From Phytopythium helicoides (lineage: Eukaryota > Oomycota > Peronosporomycetes > Pythiales > Pythiaceae): a stretch of DNA of 64,000 bases. This document shows, one piece after another, positions 1-11,945 of this stretch. The notes beneath the pieces were generated by a model. It was not told where the DNA came from. It saw nothing but the letters and a program-made list of their open reading frames with translations, and did no database searches. The DNA lies in NCBI GenBank assembly GCA_024867545.1, contig JANFNE010000073.1:124001-188000 (forward strand), given 5' to 3'. Every line of letters begins with the position of its first letter. The stretch's first letter is position 1. The position numbers were made by a program, and so were the translations under genes.

Positions 1-721
1 TCGGATCCGGGGCGACAAAGTTCAAGTTGATGTCGACGCGCACGCGGCTGTCGTGCGCCAGGAAGCCTCTTTCCGGGTCTAACAACTTGCTGCGGCGCAC
101 AAACTTGCTGATGCCGAATTCGGGGCTCTCACGGCAGAAAGAGTGCGCTGCAGAGACCTTAACATAGTTGGATTTTCCCGATGGATCCTTCTCGTTCACG
201 AGGGTGACCTCGATTTCTGCATGGCGCACAGTCTCACTCTCCCCAGGCTGCAGCTCGCCATCACTCGTCACCATCTGCACGAACACACTCACGTAGTCGC
301 TGTCAACGAATCCGCTCGGGTACCACACGACGCGCCACTCGTAGTCGAGTGCGTCGTTGATGGATGGCGTGACGATGCGAGGATGAGTGCTGAGCACCGG
401 TAGCATGTGTCGTAAGACGAGCGACGTGTCATCCGGGATCAGAGTCGACTCAATGCCGTGCTCGTGGATGCTAGCTAGCGAGCTAGGCTCTTCAGCGCTC
501 TCTGTGCTGTTGTTCGCGACGGTGGGTGGCGTCTCGGGCTGCTGCGTGGGCTCCTCGTCGACGTCCATGGCTTCAATCTCATCAATTGCAGCCCGAGGAG
601 GCGTCGGCATGTCCACCGACATGGGCCGCCCGTCCTCCAGCATGCGCTTCTTGCGTTGGTGTCCATCAGGCGACACCGGCGCGCGCTCTGCTTCCGGCAG
701 GCTGCGGCGCTTCTCCACCAT
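1..721 (-). CDS. MATH-domain protein, USP7-like ubiquitin hydrolase (N-terminal part; 3' end beyond window)
   Basis: Reading leftward from the ATG at 719-721, an open frame of 240 codons runs to the window edge without a stop. The first ~100 residues are charged and low in complexity, with an acidic patch (EAMDVDEEPTQQ). From about residue 105 a MATH/TRAF-like fold begins: WRVVWYPSGF, then YVSVFVQM, then FGISKFVRRSKLLDPERGF. The last stretch resembles the USP7/HAUSP MATH signature (WGFSNFMAWSEV-DPEKGF), where the domain binds substrates such as p53-type peptides ahead of a C19 ubiquitin protease. The protease itself would lie outside the window, so enzyme identity is inference; a stand-alone MATH protein is the alternative. 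The ATG sits at the first in-frame Met, after a GC-rich leader. Confidence 0.72.
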   Translation of the reverse strand, partial: MVEKRRSLPEAERAPVSPDGHQRKKRMLEDGRPMSVDMPTPPRAAIDEIEAMDVDEEPTQQPETPPTVANNSTESAEEPSSLASIHEHGIESTLIPDDTSLVLRHMLPVLSTHPRIVTPSINDALDYEWRVVWYPSGFVDSDYVSVFVQMVTSDGELQPGESETVRHAEIEVTLVNEKDPSGKSNYVKVSAAHSFCRESPEFGISKFVRRSKLLDPERGFLAHDSRVRVDINLNFVAPDP

Positions 722-2774
722 GGCCGCCAGCAGAGGGATCAGCGGCTACTCGACGCGATATCTCGGCCCACAGAGCACGCAACGACCCCAAACAGCCGCG
801 AGAAGGCGCAGCTTCGCGTGAAGATCGCACGGAACGCGGCGGGCAGCGCACTGGGGGCCGACTGGGATCGCTAGAGGCGCGCGGAGCGAGCGCGCGGGGC
901 GGTCAGCAAGCGACGAGCTCCCGTCGAATGTTGGCGGCAACTGGACCAGCAGCCGTTGGTTACGGTTACGGCCGATATGAGGAACCACTCGCTATGAGGT
1001 GTGATTGGAGACTGACCAATCCAATGTCGAGAAATAAAAGGGGTCGATGAATTAGGGTGTGATTTCTGGCGGTGGCAAGTGACTCAAGTTGAAGCGCCGC
1101 GACAGCACTTGCCCGCTGCTCACTGGGCTCGATTTCCATCACCACGCTCGAGGCAACCTTCAGTCGACGTGACTTCGTCTACGAGTTGACGAATGGCTAC
1201 ATTTGTGCTTACTCCTTGGCGTACTGTACGTTTTACGCAGTCCACTGCAGCTACAGCAACCGAGTGACAGAGGCGCGGCTGCAACTCGTCATGGGTCTTC
1301 ACATGTTTGCTCGTTGAGCGACTCATCGCCTCGAGTAGCTTGCCTAACGTGACTGCCAGCGTCGCCATTGAGGTCGGCGCTGGTAGGAATGGGAGAAGGG
1401 TTGAACAATGAGCCCATCATCACACCGCCGGCCAGCGACACACCGGCGCTGCTTGCTGTCAAGCCACTTATTCGCATCAACCTCGGTCCGTCATCAAGGC
1501 GAGAAAGCTACCGGAAGCACGAGAATCCAGCTATCCTACTCGGCAGATCTTGCCGCCAATGCACTCATCGCCTTTGCTGAGAGTGCGGCATCATCACCAC
1601 GACGCCAGCTCATGGACACAATGCCAGACAATCAGCTCACAGAGTTGCCTGCCACTGCTTACCTTCATTGACTCCCAGACTGAGATCGTGGACGCCGACG
1701 TGCGATCGAGTTGGAAGCAGTGGCACCAACGCGCACATTTTTGCCGCGCCAGGCACGCGACCCATCTGACTACGGCACGGACACCTGTGTCGACTAACAA
1801 TTCCTGTGAGCGTAACCGCATATGTGCATTTTTGCTCGCATCAGCAAAATCCCCCGACGCCTTTGTCACGTCACGTCGCCCAAAGCACTTGCCAGCGCCA
1901 ATCACTGCGGTCTCGAAGCCGAAGTCGAAGGCACCCGCCTCGGAATTGCCGAGACCAATCCGAGCAATCTCTCATGATTCCCCCATCCTTTTCGGCCAAT
2001 CACCGGCGCGTCGGAACATCCGGCACGCGTCCTGCCGACTAATGGCGAGCAGGACAGCGGGCGATAGCTTCCGCCGGGCCGCTGCGCGTGGGCGACGCCC
2101 CCAAGCGGCCTGTGAGCCGCCGCAGCCTCCGCTGCAGACCCTGCGCTGCCATTTGGCGGCGGCCACAGCTCGCAGGGCGCAGAACTCGCGGCGCTAGACG
2201 CCCCGGTGGCCGGCGGTCGGACGCCATCGGACTGTAAATTACGCCGTCGCGGCAACCAGTCGGCGCGAGAGCCACGCGCCGCGATGACTCGGAGGCCGCG
2301 GCGACTGGGGAAGCTGCCGGCGCAGCGCACGAAGCGAGCGCCGCGCGGGGCCCGCGGGGCTGGCGGCGCCGAGGACGCCGAGCGCGCCGAGCGCCATGCA
2401 CCTCTGGTAGACAGTGCGTCGCCAAGAAGCTCACCACATGTCGCCGGAAATAACCTCGCCTCGCGCAAAAATACCGGGCTGGCCCGTCGCTCCCATCCCG
2501 ACGCGCGATCTACCGTGTTCTGTAGTTGCTGTCTGATTTCTCACCTTGTTTTCGTGTTCATCTCAACGAAATTACTGCGGAAAACATCAAAACACGGTGA
2601 TACTGCATCATACCCTGCGACAACTTTTGAAGCAAAACACGGTGGAAAGTCCTGCGCAGCGCTTCGCCACCTCGCCGTCACCGAGCATCATTTCCGATTT
2701 CCGCAGAAGGGCAGCGCCACCCACCGAAGCCAGCGCCTCGCTGCGATCCTCGAGCCCCCGCGCAGACAGCGGCC
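722..2774. other. Intergenic region between divergent genes, no supported gene
   Basis: This 2-kb gap separates the MATH gene (leftward) from the KDM5-like gene (rightward). It contains CCAAT-type motifs near 1000-1025 and a GC-rich block at about 2050-2400, probably promoter DNA. Several open frames of 60-215 codons exist on both strands. None shows a recognisable domain, and they overlap one another in different frames. A leftward frame starting near 2398 would encode a short Ala/Arg-rich peptide resembling a mitochondrial presequence, but nothing supportable follows it. Confidence 0.5.
2685..2700 (+). promoter_or_regulatory. Candidate oomycete core promoter (Inr + FPR) of the KDM5-like gene
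   Basis: The string GCATCATTTCCGATTT matches the oomycete initiator plus flanking promoter region consensus (GCTCATTYYNCAWTTT) closely. It lies about 75-90 nt upstream of the ATG at 2775, the expected distance for a short oomycete 5' UTR. No transcription data are available here. Confidence 0.45.
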
Positions 2775-5700
2775 ATGGACTGGGACGAGCGCGCAGAGGA
2801 CGCGAACGGCTACATCTGCCCGCCGTGCCCGGAGTTCCGGCCGACCCCCGAGCAGTTCGCCGACCCGCTGCAATTTATTTCCAGGTGCGGTAATTTATTG
2901 TCCCGTGACGCGCACTGCAACCTCGGTCTCGTCAACTGACGCACCAACGGCCACAGCATCCGCCACATCGGCATGCGCGCCGGCATCTGCAAGATCGTGC
3001 CGCCGGAGGGCTGGCGCCCGCCGTTCGCCATCAACGAACGCTCCTTCCGCTTCCGCACGCGTGTGCAGCAGCTCAACTGCATCGACGCGCACTCGCGCGC
3101 AGAGAAGCAGTTCGTCGACGCACTGCGCATGTTCCTCTATCGTCACGGGACGCCCATGCGTGCCATGCCCCGCGTCGACGGCCAGCTCGTCAATCTGCGG
3201 CTTCTATTCCAGGCCGTGACCGATCTCGGTGGGTTCAAGGCGGTCTGCCAAGAAAAGCAGTGGCCCGCCGTCGTCCGACGTGTGGGACGCACGCGTGCCG
3301 CCGGAGAGCCCACAGAAGAGCTCTGTAAAGAGTACCAACGGCACTACGAGGAGCTACTGCTCGCGTACGAGGATGAACAGTCCCAGCTCAAATCAACAGA
3401 AGGATCCATGAAGGTTGACCCAGAGCCAGCCAAGCGGAGCGTTATGGAGACCCCCACGGCCAATGTCCCGTCTACTAGCAGTGCGGACAAAGAAGAGAGT
3501 GAGACGGCGCCATCAAGTCAGTCCTTGCCAGCAGCCACACCAATGGCCAAGTCTCGAAGTAGCATGAAGAAATCGCGGCGACGTAGCTTGAGCAACGAGG
3601 ACGACCCCGAAGATGCTCACGCTGATGGTAGCGTCAGTGTGAAGCGCACACTATTCTCAGAGAGCGCCAGTAGTGACGAAAATGACTCGGGGAAACTCCA
3701 AAGTCCGATCAAGCGGGCCAAGCAAGATTCAAGCGTGCCTCCGCCGCCAGCATCATTGGAGCCTGCGGCTCTCAAGCCTTCACCTAAGCGGACATACCGC
3801 CTCGACCCTCCAGTGATTCAAGCAGGCCAGCGGTTCTATCGTTTCTTCCCAGAGACGGGAGCGATCATCACAGAGGTGAAGCGTGTGCTCGGTGGTAAGA
3901 AACCCCACGCTCACATCCGGTACGTCGATGATGGCGCAGTAGACGATGTGGAGTTGTCAATGCTCGAGATCTTGGTCGCCAACGGTTGGGATCCCGCAGC
4001 AGCCGAACTTGGGTATAAGAGTGAGATCTGCCAGGCATGCCTTCGAGGCGACTGCTCCAACAAGATGTTGCTATGCGACGGGTGCGACGGAGGTTACCAC
4101 CTTTTCTGCCTCGAGCCACCTTTGAAGGCGGTGCCGGAGGGCGACTGGTACTGTGAGTCGTGCGTGGAGCAGGCCACAGTTGAGGCGAAGGACGAGAAGG
4201 CGGCGAAGCAGCGAGCTACGTTTGGCTTTGAGATGGGTGCCGAGACAGCACTGACGACGTACATGGCTAAAGCAAACGCATGGAAGCGTGAATACTTTGG
4301 GTTTCCTGACGATGGTTCGGAGATGCCAGAGGTGTCTGATCTAGAGATGGAAAAGGAGTATTGGCGCATCTTGGGGACCCCAGCGCACGAGCAGCGGCTC
4401 GAAGTGGAGTATGGCAGCGATGTGGACAGCGGTGCTGCAGGAAGCGGCTTTCCTAGGCTGGACACTTACATGAAATGTCTGCGGTTTATCGAGAAGCGCT
4501 GGAAGAAAATGAAGACGGAGGGCAAAGGTAGCGAATCATTATTCTCGCATGGTCTTCGAGATGTCTTAAAGTTCGGCGAGTCACTTGAAGAGCTGCTAGC
4601 CAAGTACGCAAATGACGGCTGGAACCTGAACAACCTCCCGAAACTACCTGGATCTGTGCTGCAGCATTTGGACGAGGACATCAAGGGTGTGATGGTTCCG
4701 TGGATTTACATGGGCATGTGCTTTTCCACGTTCTGCTGGCACGTTGAAGATCACAACTTCTACTCGATCAGTTACCTGCACTGTGGCGCCCCAAAGACAT
4801 GGTATGGCGTCCCGAGTGAGAAGGCAGACAAGTTTGAAGCCACCATGCGCGAGTTGACACCTGAGCTCTTCGGCAAGCAGCCAGATTTGCATCTGCAAAT
4901 GGTGACCATGTTTTCACCCAAGACGCTGCGTGAGCATGGCGTCCCTGTGTACCGAGCTACTCAAAGGCCAAACGAGTTTATTGTGACATTCCCCTCCGCT
5001 TACCATGGCGGATTCAACAATGGGTTCAATTGCGCTGAAGCTGTCAACTTCTCAACGATCGACTGGCTTCCGTGGGGAAGCAAATCGGTCGCAAACTACC
5101 GTCAATACAAAAAACTCCCAGTCTTTTGTCACGAAGCCCTCGTCTGTTCACTAAGCGAGACCCTAGCAGATGGAGAGAGCGAAGGTAGTCACAACAACGG
5201 ATCCATCGATGTTGAATTGGGGAAAAAGTACTTGCTGCCAGCAATGCAGAAACTTCGGGATGATTTCGAACAATTTCAAGCGATTGTGGCTGCGTCGCCG
5301 GTCAAGCGTCGTGGGAAGATGACCGAATTCGAGCAGTTTACTCAAACTGGCGGTAGTGCGGGAGCCAGTGGGTTGGCATCGACAACTCGAAGAAGTATGG
5401 CTTCGCGGATGAATGCACGCATGGGTGCCAGTGATCCGTGCATAGATGGCCAGGACAACGAGGATGAGAGTGCAGATGTTGACGTAAAAGTCGGTATGAA
5501 GCGGCGCAAGCTTGGGGGGAAAATGATGGCAGCTTCGCCACCAGAGACCAGCATGAAGATGCGTCGCCCGAGTAGGATGGTGCTCTGGGCCGGCCGGTCT
5601 GGCAAGCATGAGGGTCTTCGATGCGCTACATGCAAACAATATTGCTTCCTTCAAGCTGTAGCATGCACTCGGTGTGCTCTGCGACTCTCCACCGAAGCCC

Positions 5701-8405
5701 ACCGCGCAGTTGCTTGCGTCGAGCACGTGACTAACCGGTGTAAATGTGACCCAGAGCAGCATTACATCTATTTGTACCGCTACGAGCTGCGCGAACTCGA
5801 CGATCTGCTGGATCGGATGCGGAGTAAGCTCAAGCGCGTAGATGATTGGAACGCAGCGTTTGATAAGATCTTTGGCTCCAGCGCTGACGTCAAGGTTGAA
5901 GTCGATGCCATGGAGGTTGATATTGTCAAGATCGAGACGCAGAAACCTGATGTATTCGAGCTTGAGAGCCTTTTGAAAGAAGGGCGGCAACTTGGAGTCA
6001 AGCCTGCGAGGCTTTCCAGTGTTGAGAGCGCAATCAAAGCGGTCACTACATGGTCGGCACGAGCATCTGAGGTTCTGAACCCTTTGCCAGTATCCCATCA
6101 TTTACCACCACAGCAGCAGCAGCAGTTTGACGCCAACCACGCTTACAAGAATCGATCCGGCGCACCATCTCCACGACCACTTATTTCATGGGCTGAGGTG
6201 CTGAAGTTATTGGAGGAAGCGAAACTTCTTGTCGTCACACCGTCCAGAGATTTCGATCGTATTCAGAGGCTCGCAACCCGATGGCAAGAGTGCGAGGCGA
6301 ACGGTCAGAAAGTCCTCGATCAAGTTGCATCTATTCAGCTCGAAGAGTCTGTCCGAGTGTCTACCTTTGCGCTGGGCTCTCACTACACTATGGATGCTGC
6401 ACGAAATGTGGTCGTGACACTCGACAAGCAAAACGAGGCGCTTCGAGACGTGATGGATGATATCGCTGATATGCGTGACAGCATGAGCCAGCTCTCGCTA
6501 GACGTTGGCAAGGGGATGACCGCTCAGCTGGACCGTGCCACAGCGTACATCGAAGTGCTCAGTGGGGCCAACTCGATGGTTGCAGCTGCTGCATGCCGGC
6601 TTGCGACGTCAAACAGATCCCAGTCAAACCCTACTGATGTTGTTCGAGTAGGTGAGGCCGAGTGCAGAGCGCTTGTAGACGAAGCGGAAGGTCTGGGACT
6701 TGACGAATCTGTAGCAATTCGGAAGATTGAGATTTTGCGGTCGCTGTTGCGGGCATCACAACATGGCGCAGAAGAGCTCACTGCTGCGTTGGCTGCAGAC
6801 CGAGTTCTTAGCGCGGAGGAACTTGCAGCTCTGCTCGAGCGTGCTCAAAAGCTACCAATCCTACCCGAACGAGCCGAAGAAGTGGCGACTCGACTTTCGC
6901 AATGCCGGGCGTGGGAGGCTCGCGCAAGCGAGTTGCTTCGTGGCTCTAGCGGGCGAAAACCACCACTAGAAGAGGTTGAGGCATTCTGCCATACTGCCGA
7001 TGAGCATTTTGTGCCGGCTTCATCACTTTTACGCCGGCAGCTGCATTCGCGCGCGCAAGATGCGAGGCGCTGGCAGTCGAATGTGGCGTCCCTCTTTCTG
7101 CGACCGTCTGGTAGTCGTATGACCCTGGATACCTTCTTCTCTCGTGCACTATTCCGCTTGGAGCAATGTGGTGGCTCAGATGGCGGGAGCGAAGCGTTGT
7201 TCGCTCGCTGGCGTGTTCATTGCGTGTGTGAACAGGTGCTGAACGATCACGCACCGATGATCACGTGCTCTCGATGCTCTCGATATTTCCACCCAGTCTG
7301 CGTCGGGGTTTCTGAGTCACGAAAGGTGTTTACATGCCAGTCATGTCGTCATGGTACAGACTCTGCCTCACAACCAGCATTCCAGTCACCTCCTGGTATT
7401 TTCTGCTCATGTCGTGGACCTGAAATGCTCCCCATGGTGTGCTGTGATTTTTGTGACGAATGGTATCACGGAGGGTGTGTCGGCATGCGCGAAGAGGATA
7501 TGAACCGGGTCGAATCCTTCCGTTGCCCTCGCTGTGCCGTCCGTCAGCGCGTGGCTTACCTCGACCCGATGCTAGCGGCGGCATCCTCAAGTATATATGA
7601 GGGGCGGCGGCCGGCATTGGCCAAAGTGCGTGCGCTTCTGGCGCAGTATTCATCCCAGCTCATTGCAGTGCCGGTTGGTGCAGGAGCGCTCGTGTCGTAC
7701 ATGACAGCAAGCGACAGTGTCGTGAGTGCTGCACAGACGTACTCCAGAGAGTTCTCCCGCAGCTTTTCGCCGCAGGCATTTGCACAAATGGACGGTCAAG
7801 CTGAACAGCGGCGTGTGGCGGCTATGCTGGAGCAGCTCTCTGTTCTCGAAGTAGCGCCTGCAACCGGTCGACAGCTTGAGGCAGAAGGACATGCAGGATG
7901 TAACGAGGAGGAAGACGTGGTGGTGAGCCTTCGCGCTATTCATTGGTGTCTGCGCGCGTGCTCATTGTTGCTCGGCAATGATCACGCACCCAAGTACTCG
8001 CATCTGGTAGTGCTCCTCGAGGATGCCCGCCGTATTCGTCGGCTACACGAACAACCGCGAGGGCAACACGGTCATCACGGCAACGTCGACCCGAACTCAA
8101 AGCTTCCAGCGACACTATTGCCACCTTTCGCCCCCGCTGAGTTTGCACGAATCCAGCAGACGATTACCGACCTCGTGGCGCGTGCTGGTCGATGGCTGAG
8201 TCAAGTCAAGGTGCTTGAGGTCGAGGAATGGAACATTGGGCGAGCTCACCGCTTGCGTGCCGAGTACGGAGAGCTTGTGCAGTTCCTCGAGCTCCCTGCA
8301 GCTGAAGTCAAGCTTGTTCACGACGTGGCCAGCGGAAACAGCGGTGGCGCAACAAACGTGGCACCGAGCATCGTTAGTGATAGTTCTGCCATGTACACAC
8401 TGTGA
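2775..8405 (+). CDS. KDM5/JARID1-type histone H3K4 demethylase (JmjN-ARID-PHD-JmjC-C5HC2-PHD-PHD)
   Basis: Two exons, 2775-2884 and 2957-8405, joined over a 72-nt GT-AG intron that splits the JmjN domain; 1,852 aa. KDM5 enzymes remove methyl groups from H3K4me2/3 in the nucleus using Fe(II) and 2-oxoglutarate. Domains in order: JmjN (~16-57, CPEFRPTPEQFADPLQFI), ARID (~75-165), a Tudor-like stretch (~320-387), PHD1 (395-441), JmjC with iron ligands H632, E634 (WHVED) and H720 (YHGG), a C5HC2 zinc finger from ~926, a long helical PLU-1-like region, then PHD2 (~1459) and PHD3 (~1521). All expected modules and catalytic residues are present, so the enzyme should be active. Without exon 1 the JmjN domain would be truncated, which supports this start. 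A Q/S-rich linker contains a run of five CAG codons (near 6109). Its end faces the next gene with a 94-nt gap. Confidence 0.93.
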
Positions 8406-8499
8406 AGATAGGTAGGCATTTACAAAAAAAGTAATCTTCGTGTTTTTCATTGTACGAGAGATGTTTGTGGTTCTGTTGGTATGGTACACGAATGGCTTG

Positions 8500-11007
8500 C
8501 TAGCTGTACAGCGTGTCGAGCAGTGCCTGGTACTTGTGCTCGACGGCACGGCGCTTGACGTCACCCGTCTCGGGGTCGATCTCACCAGTCTCGACCGAGA
8601 AACTCCCGGCCATGATCATCCACTTGCGCACGCGAAAACCCGCCGCAGCAACAGAACAGCGCGTTGGCAGTGACTCAATCAGATCATCGAGGTACACAGC
8701 CCACGCCTGGCACCGAATGGCCTCTGGAACGGTTGTCGCCTTGCTGCCGATGGCGCGTGCGATCTGCAGCGCATCTTCGCTGAGCTGGTTCGAGTAGCCG
8801 AGCGCTCGAGTGCCGCGGTTTGACGAATGAACCGCACCAGGTTGCGATTGGAACGAAGGGAAGGATGTGGGCGTGCAGGATGCTCCCGGAGCCGCAGTCT
8901 GAAGGAACAGCAGCACGCTCAGGAATGCGCGGCCGTCGCCAATCAGCACGGCGCGTGCCAGCTCTGGGTGGTCTTCCGTGATGGCGCGCTCCAGAGGCTT
9001 GATAGGCACCCAGTCACCAGTACCGAGCACCACAAAGTCACGAGGATCGTTTAGCGTCAGGAAACCTGTCGGTGTGAGAAATCCACGCTGGGGGAGTGCC
9101 AGCCACCCTACGTGCGGCTCCTCACGCACAACGCCATCTTCACAACGCACGTGACCCATGAAAACGTTGCGACCACGCAGCAGCACGTCTTGAGTCGACT
9201 CGTCACAGCGAAGCAACGTTCGTCGAAGTGCACGACCTGCGGCTCCGAGTTCCCATGCTCGCGGACAGTTGAGTGCCGCAAAGCCTGTAGCTTCAGCGGT
9301 GCCGCCGAGCTGGTAAAGTGGCAAATCGACTGTCTGAAAAAGGCGCTCGAGCTCGAAATCAAGTGGAGCGAGGACTGAGAAACACGCTGTGCACGACTCA
9401 AGCCCAATCTTGCGCTTGATAGCGTTCAGCACTAGCTTCTTTGCTAGAATATAGCCGAGCGAGCGGTGATGGGACTTCTTGCGCGGACTGCTGGGCTGTC
9501 CCTGTTGCTCCTTGAGCTCGAAGAGCTGTTTCTTGGCATTGTTGGTCGCACGAGTCTTGGCCCACCGGTACAGCACCGCATTGGCATCTCGCTTGGCGCG
9601 GTATACTTGAGAGCTCACGCTGCTCCAGGTTGCTGGCGTGGCGAACAGAACCGTGGGCTTAGCCGTTGAGATCACCTGCATGAGCGGTTTGGAGCTCGGC
9701 ACGCATGTCACTGACAGTCCGCAGACCACCGGCACAAAAATCTCGAGCACTTGAGATGCCACGTGGTGCAACGGGAGGTAGCCGAGCATGCGGTCCTGAC
9801 TTGACAGCGGGCCAAGACTCTGTGCGACCGTTGCGGCCGTGAACAGCACATTGTCATGCGAGAGCTTGACGCCTCGGATTCTTCCATTTGCGTCAAGTCC
9901 AAACTCAATCGCGCAGCACTGAGCTGGAGACACCGACGCCGCTGCGCGCTCGACCTGCTCTGTGGATGGCGTACCTGAGGCTTCGTCGTCGGCCGCAAGG
10001 GCCTCCACGTCAGCCATGGTGAGCACGTTTACTGGTGCGTCGACTCGAAGCAGTAAGTCTACTGGGTCCTGATCCCGGTCGAGCACAATGACAGCGCGGA
10101 GCGAGTCGGCTGCATCCCCCAGCGCGTCCACAACAGCATCCACAAGCCTGTCGACGACGAGCACTCGGGCTCTTGCAGCTGGAAGGATGCAGTCAGCCAG
10201 GTCGGACGAGCGCCACGTGGACCGCACGTGGGCAACAACACCGCCCAGAGCCACAGCCGCCAGGTGGAGCGCATACATATCTGGCGAGGAGCGCGCGGCC
10301 ACCACGAGCGCCTCGCCAGGAGCGAAGCCCAGGCGCAGCAGCACACGCGCCGAGCGGCGGACGCGGGCGAGCAATTGACGCCACGAGACGCTCTCGGTGG
10401 GCGGTGTCCACACGGAGGACGCTGTGGCCGGCTTGCGGTCGGCCGGCGGGACGAGCAGTGCCGGTGCATCCCCGAGACGCGCAGCCGTCCTCACCAGAGC
10501 TCCATAGACCGTCGCGGATGCGGATGCGGACGGGGTTACCAGCGCTGAGGCTAGCCGCGCGGTCGTGGAGGCAGACGGGGGCGGCGTCTGGTCCGGCAGG
10601 AACGAGTAGGTGGCCGCCACGGAGGAGGAGCTGCCGAGCGTGAAGGAGCTCGCGCGCGCGTACATGAATCCGCTGCCGATAGGCGGCGCGCGCTGCTGCG
10701 AGGCCGGCGCCGGGTCGATCTTGAGCGCGCTGAAGCGCGGCACGAGGTCTGGCGAGTCGCCCGCCACCGTGTGTCGGCGCTTGCCCTGCGCGGCCTTGCG
10801 GTCGTCGACAGCCGTGGCCGCGAGCGGGCGCGCGGACGGAGGCAGCATCCCCTCGAGGTCCGCGGGGTCGGCGTGGATGACGGTGGCGCGGAACGAGATC
10901 ATGTCGGACGTGAGCCGCGGCGCGTCCCCCGTGGACGCCGTGGACGCCGAGGACGGGCGGCTATTTCTGCGGTCTGGGGCCGCGGCCGCCCCACGCGACA
11001 CGGCCAT
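8500..11007 (-). CDS. Bubblegum-type long-chain acyl-CoA synthetase-like protein, probable pseudoenzyme
   Basis: Intronless, 835 aa. The C-terminal two thirds align by eye with ACSBG acyl-CoA synthetases (AMP-binding superfamily): a GVKLSHDN-containing segment (~365-386), YLPLHHVASQ, FMGHV, a FLSVLLFL motif, KATTVPEA and a terminal VEHKYQALLDTLYS. However, the phosphate-binding loop normally reading YTSGTTGNPKG is IEFGLDANGRIRG here; the YGxSE motif has become LGGTAEAT; the TGD motif that binds the ATP ribose is missing (GWLALPQRGF); and the GRxKE motif is NDPRDF. The fold seems kept while adenylation is probably lost, pointing to a regulatory or scaffolding role. The N-terminal ~170 residues are Ser/Ala-rich and probably disordered. 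Family assignment is firm; loss of activity is inferred from motifs. Confidence 0.85.
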   Translation of the reverse strand: MAVSRGAAAAPDRRNSRPSSASTASTGDAPRLTSDMISFRATVIHADPADLEGMLPPSARPLAATAVDDRKAAQGKRRHTVAGDSPDLVPRFSALKIDPAPASQQRAPPIGSGFMYARASSFTLGSSSSVAATYSFLPDQTPPPSASTTARLASALVTPSASASATVYGALVRTAARLGDAPALLVPPADRKPATASSVWTPPTESVSWRQLLARVRRSARVLLRLGFAPGEALVVAARSSPDMYALHLAAVALGGVVAHVRSTWRSSDLADCILPAARARVLVVDRLVDAVVDALGDAADSLRAVIVLDRDQDPVDLLLRVDAPVNVLTMADVEALAADDEASGTPSTEQVERAAASVSPAQCCAIEFGLDANGRIRGVKLSHDNVLFTAATVAQSLGPLSSQDRMLGYLPLHHVASQVLEIFVPVVCGLSVTCVPSSKPLMQVISTAKPTVLFATPATWSSVSSQVYRAKRDANAVLYRWAKTRATNNAKKQLFELKEQQGQPSSPRKKSHHRSLGYILAKKLVLNAIKRKIGLESCTACFSVLAPLDFELERLFQTVDLPLYQLGGTAEATGFAALNCPRAWELGAAGRALRRTLLRCDESTQDVLLRGRNVFMGHVRCEDGVVREEPHVGWLALPQRGFLTPTGFLTLNDPRDFVVLGTGDWVPIKPLERAITEDHPELARAVLIGDGRAFLSVLLFLQTAAPGASCTPTSFPSFQSQPGAVHSSNRGTRALGYSNQLSEDALQIARAIGSKATTVPEAIRCQAWAVYLDDLIESLPTRCSVAAAGFRVRKWMIMAGSFSVETGEIDPETGDVKRRAVEHKYQALLDTLYS

Positions 11008-11945
11008 GGCCGCAGCCGCAGATTACGCTCGCCAGGCTCGCAGCCGCGCGGGTGGGAGCAGCCTCAGAGGCGCAGGCAGGCGAGGAGTGCGGGCCGCCGC
11101 GGACGCAGCGCGTTGGTATGGAATAGCCGAGTGAGTGGGAGACATGGGCGTCCCGATACCAAAGCCTACGGGACGCCACCAAGGGGTCTGGCGCGGGGTT
11201 TGGACCAATCGGACGGCGTGGGGATTACAATCCGGCGATGTGATTGGGCGAAATGCGACGCTTCGAAAGAAAAAAAGAACCAGATGAGCAGATGGCGGGG
11301 TACCACGCCGCTGTCACCGGAAGCGAAGCGTGTCCCAGGGTCCAGCAGCAGGCATTGAGCACTGCGGCTGCATCAAGCGAGCCTCGAAGTGGCGAGGACA
11401 GCCCTCGACCGTGGAGGCTTGGACGCGAGAGCTATACATTCATGCAATACGGAAGTGCGGACGCGGTGTTGTCGACGACGGCGCCGTTTTCTTTGATGCT
11501 CGCGCCGTGGTCGCCGCACAGCCGGGGCCGCGGTGGGTGCCGATGGATCTTTGGCTGCTCTGCTGCACAGCGACGCTACGTGACTGACTGGCCGCGCAAC
11601 ACAACGGACGACGCTCGGAAGGGAGCTGCGCACACGTAGTAAACAGTCAAACGACTGCACAACACTGGCGTCAGCAGCCAAGGGCAGATCGCCACGGTAG
11701 CTGGTCGTAGAGGATCCCGCCATAAGCTGCAGTCTCTATCCTGCGAGGTGATCCCAAGCTGGTTGAAGTGGTATGTAGTGCCGTTTCACGTGTCATAACG
11801 GTGTTGAAGTGGTGGTGCCGCTTCACGCGTCAAAACTGTACCCATCAAACCAGAATGAGATGACACCCACAATGCACGTGCCCAACCGTTTCTACCACCA
11901 GTCTCCACTTCTCCACGCGCATCAACAGCCTCACCATCGAGCTGA
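11008..11945. other. Intergenic region, divergent promoters
   Basis: This region separates the leftward acyl-CoA synthetase-like gene from the rightward PX-like genes. CCAAT motifs occur near 11203 (ACCAATCGG) and, inverted, near 11240 (GATTGG). A short imperfect direct repeat (GTTGAAGTGGT...CCGTTTCACG and GTTGAAGTGGT...CCGCTTCACG) sits at 11763-11830. I see no gene. Confidence 0.45.

Noticed and set aside
1550..2197. 215-codon rightward open frame as a gene
   Set aside because: No domain, His/Ser/Arg-rich composition typical of a shadow frame, and competing frames on the other strand.
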